DNA of 64,000 nucleotides from Terebella lapidaria. Lineage: Eukaryota > Annelida > Polychaeta > Terebellida > Terebellidae. The position numbers and the translations under genes are program-made. The notes under the pieces are model-generated. The model saw only the letters and a program-made list of their open reading frames with translations. It had not been told where the DNA came from and did no database searches. Shown in pieces: positions 1 through 10,192 of this stretch; position 1 is the stretch's first letter, and each line of letters opens with the position of its first letter. The stretch covers positions 35,400,165 through 35,464,164 of the forward strand of contig OX424564.1 of the NCBI GenBank assembly GCA_949152475.1. Direction: 5' to 3'.

Positions 1-714
1 GTGAAATTGATCACAGTATTGTGGGGGAAAATTCCGGGTTCATTGGGAGGGAAATTTTGTTTCAATTTTGAATCAAAAGGCACATTCGGATGTATTGTAT
101 CCGCGTTATATTATATGCTGATCTCAAGAAATCGCATTCAATTCCAGCAAATGCACGTAATTTCAGTTCGGACTCACAAGTTCCAAGAAAGGGATAAATT
201 TAATTGGGAGTTAGATGGTCGACTTCTTTACTTTTTAGATAAAGATCAGATAGTGATGCGGTGATTGGTCGACACAAACACTTGCATATACTCTTTTTCT
301 GTTTATTTACACTTAAGGTAAAACGTGTTAAGTTACATCATGATACCTTCTGACGTCACTGAACTGTGAAGGAAACCGTGTGTAATACATACAGATTAGA
401 GAAACCCGAGTACAACAGATTTTAGGAAAGTAAACAAAATTCATTCCCATTATCAGACGAAAAAATAAAATGTATTTCCATAATCACAACATATAATTGA
501 CACTGATAAAATTATGCGTCAACGCTGCGAGCTATATTGGCCTGAGATTACAGATTAATCTGAATATCGAGCTCAGATTAAGGATTCGGTTTCGTTTCTC
601 CTGGAGTGATTCCAATGACTCTGGAGATGAGCCAATTTTTACTATGATAATGAATTTGAACTGATAATAAAATGTTATTATGTAGATTAATGACGTTCAT
701 TTTGTTGCCTGCAG
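1..714. other. AT-rich non-coding sequence upstream of GTPase exon
   Basis: No gene is supported here. A short open frame runs over the first 264 bases but has no recognisable domain. The stretch is presumably intron of the GTPase gene, because the exon that follows begins at a splice acceptor. Confidence 0.5.
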
Positions 715-1564
715 GTCCAGCGTTACGGGCGGGTCGCCCCGGCTGGACAACTCTCCCGCACGTCTCGTGTTTATGGGGGACGGCCGGGTGGGCACGACGT
801 CCCTGATCAAACGCTTCACGCGCGGGCTCTTCGAGACGGACTACCGGCCGGAGGTTGCCAAGGTGATGCGGCACACCAAAACCGTGTACACGTCCCGACT
901 GGACACCAACGTCACCGTCCAGTTCTGGGACATCGAGGGTTCGGACGTACGGACCTCACTGCTCTGTGCACAGAAAGCCCACGCCGTCGCCGTCGTGTAT
1001 GAGATCACGAACAGGTCGAGTTTCGAGCTAGCGCAGCGGCTATTAGAGGGCGTCAACCCTCGCGCGAGTGTACTTCTAATCGCGCACAAGATCGACCTTA
1101 AGGTCCATCGCAAAGTCTCGTACCACGAAGGACGTCTTCTCGCCAAGATCCACAGAGTTCACTACTTAGAGGCCTCGGCCAAACTGAACGAGAAAGTGGA
1201 CGAGGCTTTCAACATCATGGTCAACTCGGTCCCGGACGAGTACTTGAAATCCGGATCGCGGGACTCCAAGGCGATGAAGGCGGTGCGTCGGTGGAAAGTT
1301 TCCACGGCCCTTTGTGTGGCCTGTCACTCGCGTTTGCCCGGGGGTGGAACCCGTGGCCTGTCCGGGGCTGGAGGCGGCGAGCGGGAGCGAGAGGGGTCGG
1401 AGGAACGGGGAGCGGCCGCCCCGGTGGACGATAGGCACAGACTGGTCCGCTCCAAGCACCGCTCGGCCTCCGAGGACCGGCCGCCCCGAGAACTCTCCCG
1501 GCGCCGAGTGATCTCCGACCCGGAGTTCGAGCGCAGCATGAAGGAGAAAGCCATTTCGATCTGA
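715..1564 (+). CDS. Atypical Ras/Rab-like small GTPase, 3'-terminal exon
   Basis: The exon starts after a pyrimidine-rich acceptor (TTTTGTTGCCTGCAG, ending at 714) and runs open for 282 codons to TGA at 1562-1564. The first ATG in the domain (773) lies inside the first beta strand, so the true start is in an upstream exon outside or early in the window. The small G-protein fold is recognisable. The P-loop is GDGRVGTT (exon residues 21-28, nt 776-799), where the usual GK[ST] lysine is threonine. DxxG is WDIEG (71-75), with the usual switch-II glutamine replaced. The base-specificity motif is HKID (124-127) instead of NKxD. The SAK motif is intact (154-156). After about residue 190 comes a low-complexity Arg/Gly/Glu/Ser-rich tail of about 90 residues with no CAAX prenylation box (it ends in KAISI). 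The exon is strikingly GC-rich beside AT-rich flanks. The family suggests a signalling or trafficking switch, but the altered motifs make weak or absent GTP hydrolysis likely. The subfamily was not identified. Confidence 0.82.
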
Positions 1565-3015
1565 AGATTAGTGTATCTGTTGTTATCGAATGACATTTTT
1601 TCGTGTTCGAGTATTGACTGCGCTGTTGCTGGCGATGGTGGAAGGAAATGCAGACATTTGCGGTGCATTATGAATGCATTTCGACTGTTGAAACTGTGTC
1701 ATATCATAACGCGCTATGATATCGCTGTAGTAAATTGATATACTGCATAGATATTTTGTGATCACCAATAGAATTGTGAAAATGGATTTTTTACTGAAGG
1801 TGACTGGTGTGTTCGTATCCTGCATGTATGTTGGTATTTTGGGGAGGAGGGCTGAGCCCTCAGATTTTTTGATTACTGATTATAATATCTGCAATCTAAG
1901 ACCTGTGATTTTGGCGACATATGTTATTTATTTATTGATTTTGTACGGGTTTGGAATGCGGTATGTGAGTAACGAGTGAAAAAAGAAAAAACTTGTTCAT
2001 GAATTGAAAGTACAAGACACGTTTCTTGTATCGATGATAATCATTAATATCGTTGCATGGGAGAGGTGCCACTTGCTATTTGCTCACGTCTTTTGCATGC
2101 ATATGTTTCAATGTGTCTCCATGGACTTTCTTAGGAAAAAGGTGCTCTTCGAGATCAAGGGTTTATTGTTGAATTCATTTCCGTCGTAACTGGCCGGAGA
2201 GAACAATACAACGTATGGATTCGTGTGTGATAAATGTATTGGGAGAATGCAGGTGTTGATATGTTACAGGTGAGTTTGTTCAATTGTTACTATTGCATGT
2301 GATTAGCCTGCATTGAAGCTTGTATATACTTTATACACATGTCACGTACCGTTCAAACAATCCAGATTTTGTACACGGGTATATTGATATCATTGTACAC
2401 CCGGATTTATGTTCGGATTTCGATCTGACCTCTGATGTTATTGAGACTTTCCGCCCATGTTTTCGTGACGTTATTAACGAACATTGTAGGTATTTTAATA
2501 ACAAGTGTGTTTCCCTCCATTGCTTTACACCGTGCATGTACAAATGTATAATTACCATACAATTGTTTGACTGGTCCACTTGCTGAAATAAATATTGCTG
2601 AGTTAGTTATACGGTGTTGATTCTATATCTAAGTGATTCAGTGCAATTGATCAGAGCAATCAACCATAATAGATCCAGAAAAAAAATCGTCTGACTGGGA
2701 TATTGTTGATTGATTATTCAATAAATTTGTTCAGCAGTTCAGGATCCACCATTTTGCCAAGCAGAAATTAAATAAAGAATTAAAGATATATCTGGTCAAA
2801 TAACTTCTTCTAGTTTTGAACCTGCACATGAAATACTTGTACTGCAGGAAAACAACAGTATATTCTTAAGTATCCGAGACTTCTTTAGCTTCATAATTGC
2901 TTCCCTAGAATCATAACCATTAATCAGTGTTATAGCAAACATTACATCGCTATTTCTCTATACGACATTCGAATTCATTTTTTTATCAGTGAATATATAC
3001 TTTTAGAAATCGTGA
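1565..3015. other. Probable 3' UTR of the GTPase gene, then intergenic
   Basis: The sequence drops to AT-rich immediately after the stop codon. The first well-placed AATAAA is at 2587-2592, so the transcript could end near 2.6 kb. No further coding sequence is recognisable up to the retroelement tail at 3.0 kb. Confidence 0.4.
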
Positions 3016-3247
3016 ACTTGCAACAATTATCCGCCAACTATGTTGATTAAGTATCAATCTATTACCACCAATACAGCCAAATCTTGATGATTCCAATAAC
3101 AAACGTAAAGTACAACATGTTGCAATAGAAACAAAACCCAACCAAATAGTTTATCAAACGACACACTGGCGTCATCAGGGGCAGACAGTGTGTTGGATGT
3201 AGTTGTTTCTACTGTACACCTGATGGAATTAATATCGCAGTAAGTTT
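3016..3247 (-). repeat. Non-LTR retrotransposon 3' tail, copy 1
   Basis: About 230 bp that recurs almost identically at 3487-3718 and, more diverged, at 41240-41395. On the minus strand it follows the RT C-terminal coding remnant at 3248-3506 and ends in a TTGATACTTA-like terminus, so it reads as the 3' UTR and tail of a non-LTR element. The left 30 bp are shared with the second copy, which indicates that flanking DNA was duplicated with the tail. Confidence 0.7.
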
Positions 3248-3506
3248 CCACTTTATGACGTTTAAATCGGCTTTTGAATGAGATGCAAGAAGGTGTATCC
3301 TTAATCGATCTTGATAACTGGGACCATAGTTTCGGACCCTGATGAAGGAATGTTGAATATCTATGCACGAAATGTGGTTCATCATGTTGACGCGTGTTAT
3401 GATCATGAGTATTGGCGTTGGTCCAAAACATCGCTTGCAATAAGGCCGGCAATTTGTTGTGTGAGAATGAATACATATATAAATACTTGCAACAATTATC
3501 CGCCAA
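3054..3506 (-). pseudogene. C-terminal remnant of a non-LTR reverse transcriptase
   Basis: The minus-strand frame encodes the distal part of a CR1/Jockey-type ORF2: a THDHNTRQ block, then STFLHQGPKLWSQL, then FKSRFKRHKVETYC. This pattern (NTR, STF..GPKLWN.LP, FK..LK.HL) is the usual C-terminus of non-LTR RT proteins after the thumb. Only about 70 residues are recognisable as protein; the rest of the open frame is 3' tail. Catalytic motifs are absent, so this is a 5'-truncated dead copy. The first residues of the frame come from duplicated flank, which marks the truncation point near 3484. Confidence 0.75.
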
Positions 3507-3718
3507 CTATGTTGAGTAAGTATCAATCTATTACCACCAATACAACCAAATCTTGATGATTCCAATAACAAACGTAAAGTACAACATGTTGCAATAGAAA
3601 CAAAACCCAACCAAATAGTTTATCAAACGACACACTGGCGTCATCAGGGGCAGACAGTGTGTTGGATGTAGTTGTTTCTACTGTACACCTGATGGAATTA
3701 ATATCGCAGTAAGTTTCC
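3487..3718 (-). repeat. Non-LTR retrotransposon 3' tail, copy 2 (direct repeat)
   Basis: A near-perfect direct repeat of 3016-3247, about 471 bp downstream. The copies differ at few positions (for example the base after TATGTTGA and the 'cagcc/caacc' site), so the duplication is recent or conversion has occurred. The right copy ends exactly where the Penelope-like RT homology starts. Confidence 0.75.
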
Positions 3719-3722
3719 TTTT

Positions 3723-4132
3723 ATATCCCTCACAAAATGGGTCTTGCATATCTTCGGGGCTTTCTTAGCCATAATCACATCCACAATGCCATCGTGGATG
3801 GGGTATGTAGTATGGCGGAGTTGGTTCTCAAGGGAAACATTTTTGAGTTTATTTCTGAGTTCTATCTTCAGAAGTCTGGCACAGCCATTGGCACTAAAAT
3901 GGCACCTTCCTATGCCAACATAGTTATGTCAGAGTTTGAGACTAGACTTCTAGCTGGAGCTCCCGTGAAGCCCAGAACTTGGCTTCGTTACATAGATGAC
4001 ATTTTTGTAGTCTGGACGGAGGGTTTGGAGGCCTCCAAGATTTTTTACTCTACATCAATAGTTTTGATGAATCTAAATCCATACAGTTCACTTCAGAATT
4101 TTCTGCCACTTCGGTTAATTTCCTCGACGTAA
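3723..4132 (+). pseudogene. Penelope-like RT domain fragment
   Basis: The frame encodes the palm of a PLE reverse transcriptase. It begins with IPHKMG, then FEFISEFYLQKSGTAIGTKM followed by APSYANIVMSEFE, and the catalytic YIDD motif in LRYIDDIFVVW (nt about 3986-4020). Upstream RT motifs are missing. The frame loses homology at about 4037-4050 and the continuation lies in another frame downstream, which is consistent with loss of one base in a short homopolymer-rich stretch. The match to PLEs rather than LINEs rests on the GTAIGTKMAPSYA block and the linked GIY-YIG domain. Confidence 0.85.
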
Positions 4133-5109
4133 GGGTCGAACTTAACCCCGACAACACTTTCTGCACAGACTTATATGTTAAGCCCACGGATGTTCATTTG
4201 TTTGTTCGTGCAGACAGCTGCCATCCTGGACATACACTTCGGGGGGTCCCGTATGCAGCTGCATTGCGCATCTTACGCATTTGTTCATCTATTGAACGTG
4301 CGGAAGCTCATCTGGCAGAGTTGGAAAAATCCTTGTTATCCAAGGGACATGGTAGACACAGCATCAATAGGGAGTTTAAAAGGGCTAAACTTAACTTGTA
4401 TACACCTCGTTCAGAGCCTCGGGGAAACAGTGAAGCCTATTTTGTTACTCCATACCACCCTGGCCTCCCTGATATCAAGTACATTTGGAATAAATATCTC
4501 CCGGTCCTCCATCAGTCTCCCAGGCTCAAATCATCAGTTCCTAGTACCCCAGTTCTTAGTTTTAGTCAGCCCCCCAACCTTCATAAAAAACTCATTAGGG
4601 CCAAGGTTTATGAGAAACCTACAGACCCCCCCTGCCCCACTGGCCCCTGTGGGGCGAAAAGGTGTAAACTGTGTGATATGTTTGTGTCCTCTGAATATAT
4701 TGTGTCACATGGACGCAAATACAGGTGCAAAAACTATGGTACTAACTGTGGGTCTAAGAATGTCATTTATGCTATTCTTTGTTACTGTTGTGATGTCATA
4801 TATGTTGGAAGAACTGTAGATATCAGACTCCGCATCAATAATCACAAATCTGCTCTGAGAAAGTTCACTAGTGGATCAGCTAAATGTCAAAATGAATGTC
4901 ACGTATTATACAGCCACCTACAACAATGTGACTGTCCACACCTGTTCCGCTTTCAGATTATAGAACATGTAGGTAATAAAGAATTGCTCGACCAACGCGA
5001 GAAATTTTGGATATGGAAACTTGATACAGTTAGTCCTAAAGGCTTCAATGTAGATGACGGCTTCTGTGCACAAAACCGTAAAGCTCGTACTAGAGATTAT
5101 ACTAAGTAA
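4044..5109 (+). pseudogene. Penelope-like RT thumb and GIY-YIG endonuclease
   Basis: The frame resumes after the break with the RT thumb (NFLDVRVEL, then LYVKPTDVH, then GVPYAAALRILRICS) and continues through a linker into a cysteine-rich segment (CPTGPCGAKRCKLC) and a GIY-YIG nuclease. Its IYAI...IYVGRT signature lies at about 4768-4815. It has a conserved arginine in RTVDIRLRINNHKS and a glutamate in REKFWIWKLDT. The first ATG of the frame (4198) is internal and not a real start. The endonuclease half looks intact to its stop at 5107-5109. Such enzymes nick DNA for target-primed reverse transcription. Confidence 0.85.
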
Positions 5110-5233
5110 TTCTGGTATTATCACATACCTCTGCTCTATAACTTATTGTCACCTGTATTAGTGTATCCATCAATCTTGGTGTTTTGCTGTATATATTTCT
5201 GTGCTGTCGCCATTTGTGTCAAACCGTCCAGAC

Positions 5234-5259
5234 CTGATGAAGAGTGCAGTGCACTCGAA

Positions 5260-5260
<1 letters not shown>
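5234..5260 (+). ncRNA. Hammerhead-ribozyme-like core at PLE 3' end
   Basis: CTGATGA (5234-5240) is followed by one A, a perfect 6-bp stem II (GAGTGC / GCACTC around an AGT loop) and GAAA (5257-5260). This is the conserved hammerhead core order, and hammerhead motifs are known at the ends of Penelope-like elements. The extra A before stem II departs from the strict consensus, and stems I and III are not evident, so activity is uncertain. Confidence 0.6.

Positions 5261-5262
<2 letters not shown>

Positions 5263-5295
<33 letters not shown>
5263..5295. repeat. (AT)n microsatellite
   Basis: An alternating T/A tract directly follows the PLE terminus. It may be the insertion target or a product of the insertion. 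Confidence 0.9.
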
Positions 5296-5301
<6 letters not shown>

Positions 5302-6621
5302 TCGGCGCATATGAGATGTCATGCCTGAACCTACATTATAAGAATTTGGCTTTCTGTCGATATAATTGTATTATTTACACGATATATTCGTTAAGTACAA
5401 CTCAATGATGTCAAATATGGTTTGTTTCTTCTTCATAATCATACGATAAAAAAGTTCCTTGTGAGACATATTTTATAAGTTTTGGGAGAATTAAAGGGAG
5501 ATTATGAGATCCTACCCTTTGACCTTTGACTGACCTAAATAAAAATTCTCATAAGGGATATGTCTGTATGAGATGTTACATATGACTCATATTACCGCTT
5601 TTAAATTTTGTGTAGTAGTTATTATTGACTCTCAGAATGGCGTTTCAGTACTGACGTGTATCAGTCATACGTTAATAGTAGTAGTACCCATTTTCATGTT
5701 TGTTTCCAGTGTAGCATCTTTCCGGAATTTTACAAAATTATTGGCTGTGCGGGTTTTACTCATAAATTCGTGAGAACTTCCCTTGGGCGAATATCTACAA
5801 GTTCTTCGTTGTTTCTCAAACTATGTTATGTTTTCAAATTATGTTATCATGTTCTCTCTCCACGATTACTGGTGATTTACATCAGTAGACCCTGGTGACT
5901 AACTATATACGTGTCTGAAGTGATGTTTGTAATGCCGTTTCGTCACTTTTCACCAAACTGTGTACTTAAACACCAATATCACTCAAAACAATGGGGTCGA
6001 CAAATGGAATGGCCGAATACACACACGTTTCCTAATAGCCTCAGTGCATCCAGAGATGTACTTTCATAATTTACAGACTTTAGTACGCTGTTGCCCAGAA
6101 TGGTGTGTGATTTCAATATTTGTTACGTAGTGCAATACTAGGTGAAAAGAACTGTTATTATCTTGACAAGTGTCTATGACAAACTTTTACCAGTGTGATG
6201 TAATGGGAAAATATAATCGAATTGTGCTTTCCAAATGAAAATGTTATATGCTGTCGTAAAAAGGTAATGATTAGGTTGTTTTTCTGCAAATGAATGTGTA
6301 TCAAAATGAGTAACTAAAAATTACATTAATGTGCTTGCTAATTCATACATCAAGAATATTTGAAAAGTATTTGAATATTGATTTTTAAACAAATATTTGA
6401 TTCAAAGAAAAGTATTCAAATATTAATCTAGTACAAAGCTACAAAATAATTTTTAAATAGCTACAATGACAATAGTCAGTAATAATACAAATCATTACAA
6501 TAGTTTGTAATAACACATATTGATACCATCCAATTATAAAGTAAATATATTTGATTTCTCCAAAAAGAGCTATGGAATAAAACGTAATTTGAAGTAAAAA
6601 ACAATGGTCATGTAAACCAAC
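5296..6621. other. AT-rich intergenic sequence
   Basis: No gene, recognisable domain or strong repeat was seen; short open frames lack domain similarity. Confidence 0.5.
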
Positions 6622-6875
6622 TAGACGTCAAGGCCTGAAGATGCATTGGGGCATTTGGACTGAGATATATGGAATATAGGCATGCAATCATATCTCTTTG
6701 GATGTGAGACAAAATATGTACGAAAACAAAAAAATGCCAAATCAGCTGAAAAAATTTTGGCGAGGGTTACAATTCACCCAATGTACCCTATAAACATGTT
6801 TGTCTACGCCTACGTGGATAAAAAAAACAAATCCGACATAACCATCAGGACATTTCGGGCCGAAATGCCCTAATG
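6622..6875. mobile_element. Short non-autonomous element, second family (no core array)
   Basis: About 250 bp starting with AGACGTCAAGG and a GCATTGGGGCATT palindrome, and ending with an ATTTCGGGCCGAAAT hairpin followed by CCCTAATG. The start and end resemble those of the larger element at 20048-21352, which has a tandem core, so this looks like a minimal copy of the same family. Confidence 0.5.
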
Positions 6876-7878
6876 AAAAGGTACATTCAATATATTATTC
6901 ACGAAAAAAAAAATCATTACATTAAATATGATTCTGCACACTCATGTGTGGAATATTCATGATGCTATTCTTGAATAGAACTATTACTAATCATACAGTT
7001 CTCATATGCATTACATCGTATAGGTCTAACACATTATTTTATTTACCCATGATGTGTTGCAATTTTGATTTAACCTGAGCGATTGTTCGATTGGGCAAAT
7101 ATTTCATGATTATTTTTCTGATTAAAGTGGAAGACGGATAACATTTTTTTTTCTAAAAACAATCCGAACTTCCTTTGGAGGAGTTTGATCTCATCAACGT
7201 CCCATGGTACCTGAGGTGCTGCAAATAAAAAAAAATGATTAATTTATTCTGTATTCACTTTTGAAAAAATGATTTTCTACATATAAGTATACAATTATGC
7301 ATCGCTCCACAGAATCAAAAATATAAGAAGCAATATGCGAAAGAATATAATCAACATACTTTTTGTAGATGATTGGCTGGATGGAATGACACTGCCTCTT
7401 TGCTTCTGCTGTTTCTTCTTGCCTAGGATATGAACAAAATAGTGAATGGGTTTCATTATTGAACATATAACACTGAATGGTAACCGGGAAGGAAAACCAT
7501 GATACTTAAATACTCGACACCTATTTTGAATCAACATCAAAACATGTTTAAGAATTGAAATTTTCGCCCTAGCGAAATATCTTATTATCATTGGAATTTA
7601 GAAGAACTTCTAAGCAACATAAATTAACTTAAATTTGTCACAAAAAAACATAGTATCATGACTATCAACTCCTACTCAAATATAACAAACGCTCATCTTT
7701 ATATTTTATACTATCATGAGATAGCCCATATGGCAAGGACAGTCATTATGAGATGCTATATACGAACTATTATGGCCTATATTGATCTGCATAGAAATAC
7801 CCATGATGCCATGGGTATATCACGATTAAATTACACCCATTAAAGAAAATGGGAAATATGGGCTAGATATCGTGAGAT
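6876..7878. other. AT-rich intergenic sequence
   Basis: No gene supported. Several homopolymer A/T runs are present. The open frames on both strands look like chance. Confidence 0.45.
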
Positions 7879-8085
7879 GCTATATATGGTATAATACTCT
7901 CCCACTGTGAAATGCCAAGAACGGTATAATGTTCTCTCACTGTGAGATGCTATATACAGAACGATACTCTCCCACTATGAGATGCCAAATACAGAATAAT
8001 GCTCTTCCGCTATGAGATGCTGAAGACAGAATGATGCTCTTCCACTATGAGATGCTAAATACAGAATGATGCTCTTTGTATCAAA
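7879..8085. repeat. 35-bp minisatellite, about 6 copies
   Basis: Units of 35 bp such as the one beginning GCTATATACAGAACGATACT repeat with 10-25% divergence. The last unit decays near 8085. Confidence 0.85.
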
Positions 8086-8469
8086 TCATACATAGCGTCT
8101 CATGAATTGGGAGAATATGAAATGGGATATCTCATTTTGTGAGTCCAAGGATAGTTCACAATTACATGTCATCAACATTATATTATCTAAAAAAGCACAA
8201 AATGACAATGTTATATCATAAATTGCATATGACAATACGGGACCATAACATGGATTACCACATACATACATACACAGTTACATACCTTCATGTGCAGAGT
8301 TTTCATCACCACTGTCACTCAATACATTGATCTGTCGTCTCCTTTCTGGAACGCAGAATGAAGAATACAATTCAGTGCATTGAATTAGGCTACAACATTC
8401 ATGAAACGCCATTCGATTAACATTCAAGCTTATATTTAGCCCCTCTAAAAACATAAAATAAAAAAGAAG
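8086..8469. other. Intergenic spacer
   Basis: No gene or named repeat recognised between the 35-bp minisatellite and the first large element. Confidence 0.45.
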
Positions 8470-9801
8470 TAGCCCAAGGGCTAAGACAGGTTACCGGACA
8501 ATTTTGGCTTTAAGCATTGCAGGTGACATATACATGACATTGAGATTAAACAACCAAGGTCATCTTTGTGGACTCCAATGCTACCATAAGGTGTGTTGCA
8601 TAGAACTTTAAAAACATATAAGTCCTAGTGTCAAGTATTTTGTCTGTAGAGGCCAATTTACACATTTCAAGTTAGACTTTGAGATTTAGCCTTCAAGGAC
8701 GTCTAATGTCAAGTTCAGGGTCACCAATAGATCTGCCATATATATATACACATAAGCTTATACATGTAATATAATACTAACCTCTAGGTATGAGCGTTTA
8801 AACCTCACGGCCAAATTACTCTTCCACAAACATTTAACACTCAAGGTCATCGGAGGTAAAGTTCAAGGTCATCATTACTTGTTCCATATACGACTTCCTA
8901 TACGCTCATGGTGCAAACATAAGCTCTATCTGCAATAAATTCGTCTGTAGAAGCAAACTTGGGCATTTTTTTTACCCAAAAATGACTGTTTTGACCTTTC
9001 AAGATCATCAAAGGTCAAATTCAAGGTCACCACACAAATTGCAACATATGACTTCCTATTTGAAAATGCCAATATCTCATTCATATACAATAATCTGTAT
9101 ATATCATTTCCTATATGTTGATAATTGATTCCTAAGCTGTAAAATCGATAATAAGCGTGATATTAGCCATTTTGTCCTACGACCTTGAAAATTAGGCCAA
9201 AGGTCAAATTCAAGGTCACGACAATATTCAGAATATATCATTTCCTATATGTTCACAATTGATTCCTAAGCTGTAAAGCCGATAACAAGTGAGATATTAG
9301 CCATTTGTCCTGTGACCTTGACATTGAGGTCAAAGGTCAAATTCAAGGTCATGAGAATATTCAGCATATATGATTTCCTATATGTCCACAATGGATTACT
9401 AATCTCTAATCTCAATATTAAGTAAGATATTTGGAAAAATGTGCTCCATTATAAAGCATAGGGAGAATTTAACATGGGGAAGTTACATTTGGGCCGAGTT
9501 CAGGCCCAAAATGGCCCACTTCGAGCGATTCAAGGGCGACAAAACTTATACATTTCACAGGGGTACATATGAGGAGTGTTATGCATCAATAAGAAGAAAA
9601 GTTACTAAAATTAGCCGTTTTATGACGAATACGGCCGCCAATTAGAAAAAAATGCGAAAATACAAAAAAAGTAACAAATACCTCCCTCTTGAAATATTTT
9701 TAGGCACTTTTGTAAAGATAAAATTGTTGACGGACAACACACGACAGAGGACGGACGCAATGCCACGGCAATATGTTATCGAACCATAGGTCCAGTAACC
9801 T
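8470..9801. mobile_element. Helentron-like non-autonomous element, copy A
   Basis: Begins with the palindrome TAGCCCAAGGGCTA followed by an AGGTTACCGGAC-type motif, carries diverged core units rich in AGGTCA half-sites, then a unique 3' part and an ACGACGG-rich stretch. It ends in a hairpin with the inverted GTCCRGTAACCT motif followed by AA. Core units are more degenerate here than in copies B and F. No protein is encoded. Confidence 0.6.
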
Positions 9802-10192
9802 AAAAAGTGCCAAAAAGGCAAACATTTTCTTCAAAGAGTGAAATTTTTGTTCGCCTAGAAAAGGCCCAAAATGGATAGTAATGCGATTTGGGCAAAAAAA
9901 ATAGTTTGCCGAACCGTCAAAAATTCAAAATGGCCGTCACACAAAGACTGGCGATTCAAAGGCAACATATACAAGGAAAACTTATACAGGTCACAAAGGT
10001 ACATAAGAGGAATCTTTTCAAACAAAAATATCAAAAATGATCAGACAGTTTTTGAGAAAAAGGTTCAAAATAGAGCGTTTGTCATCGAAAACGACCGAAA
10101 AATAAAAAAAATAAAAAATACCTCCTCCTTATTTCAAGGTATCTTTTCCAAAATTTTTAGAAAGATTGGACCGTACACTTTGAATATAAAAT
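9802..10192. repeat. Partial 3' part of the same element family
   Basis: Similar to the unique 3' section of copies A-C (an AAATGGCCG motif, then GGCGATTCA, then a run of 'tttttgagaaaa' and 'aaaatacctcc'). It lacks the core units and both termini. It carries an open frame of about 130 codons that looks like chance in a purine-rich strand. Confidence 0.5.

Larger units (their letters stand above)
3719..5262 (+). mobile_element. Penelope-like element, 5'-truncated, with hammerhead-like 3' end
   Basis: The element is defined by an RT fragment, a GIY-YIG endonuclease and a 3' hammerhead-like motif, in that order. The 5' part (N-terminal region and first RT motifs) is missing, and homology starts abruptly at an IPHKMG motif next to the 230-bp tail repeat. 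The 3' end runs into an (AT)n tract. A single frame break near 4037-4050 inactivates it. PLEs of this kind are retroelements whose endonuclease differs from that of LINEs. Confidence 0.85.

Noticed and set aside
1..264. 87-codon open frame at the window start
   Set aside because: No domain, no clear start or splice support; AT-rich flank.
3016..3718. Direct repeats as long terminal repeats of the Penelope-like element
   Set aside because: Both copies carry the tail of a minus-strand LINE and lie on the same side of the PLE; no matching copy is found after its 3' end.
7879..8085. CRISPR-like array
   Set aside because: Units are contiguous 35-bp repeats without spacers in animal DNA; a minisatellite.
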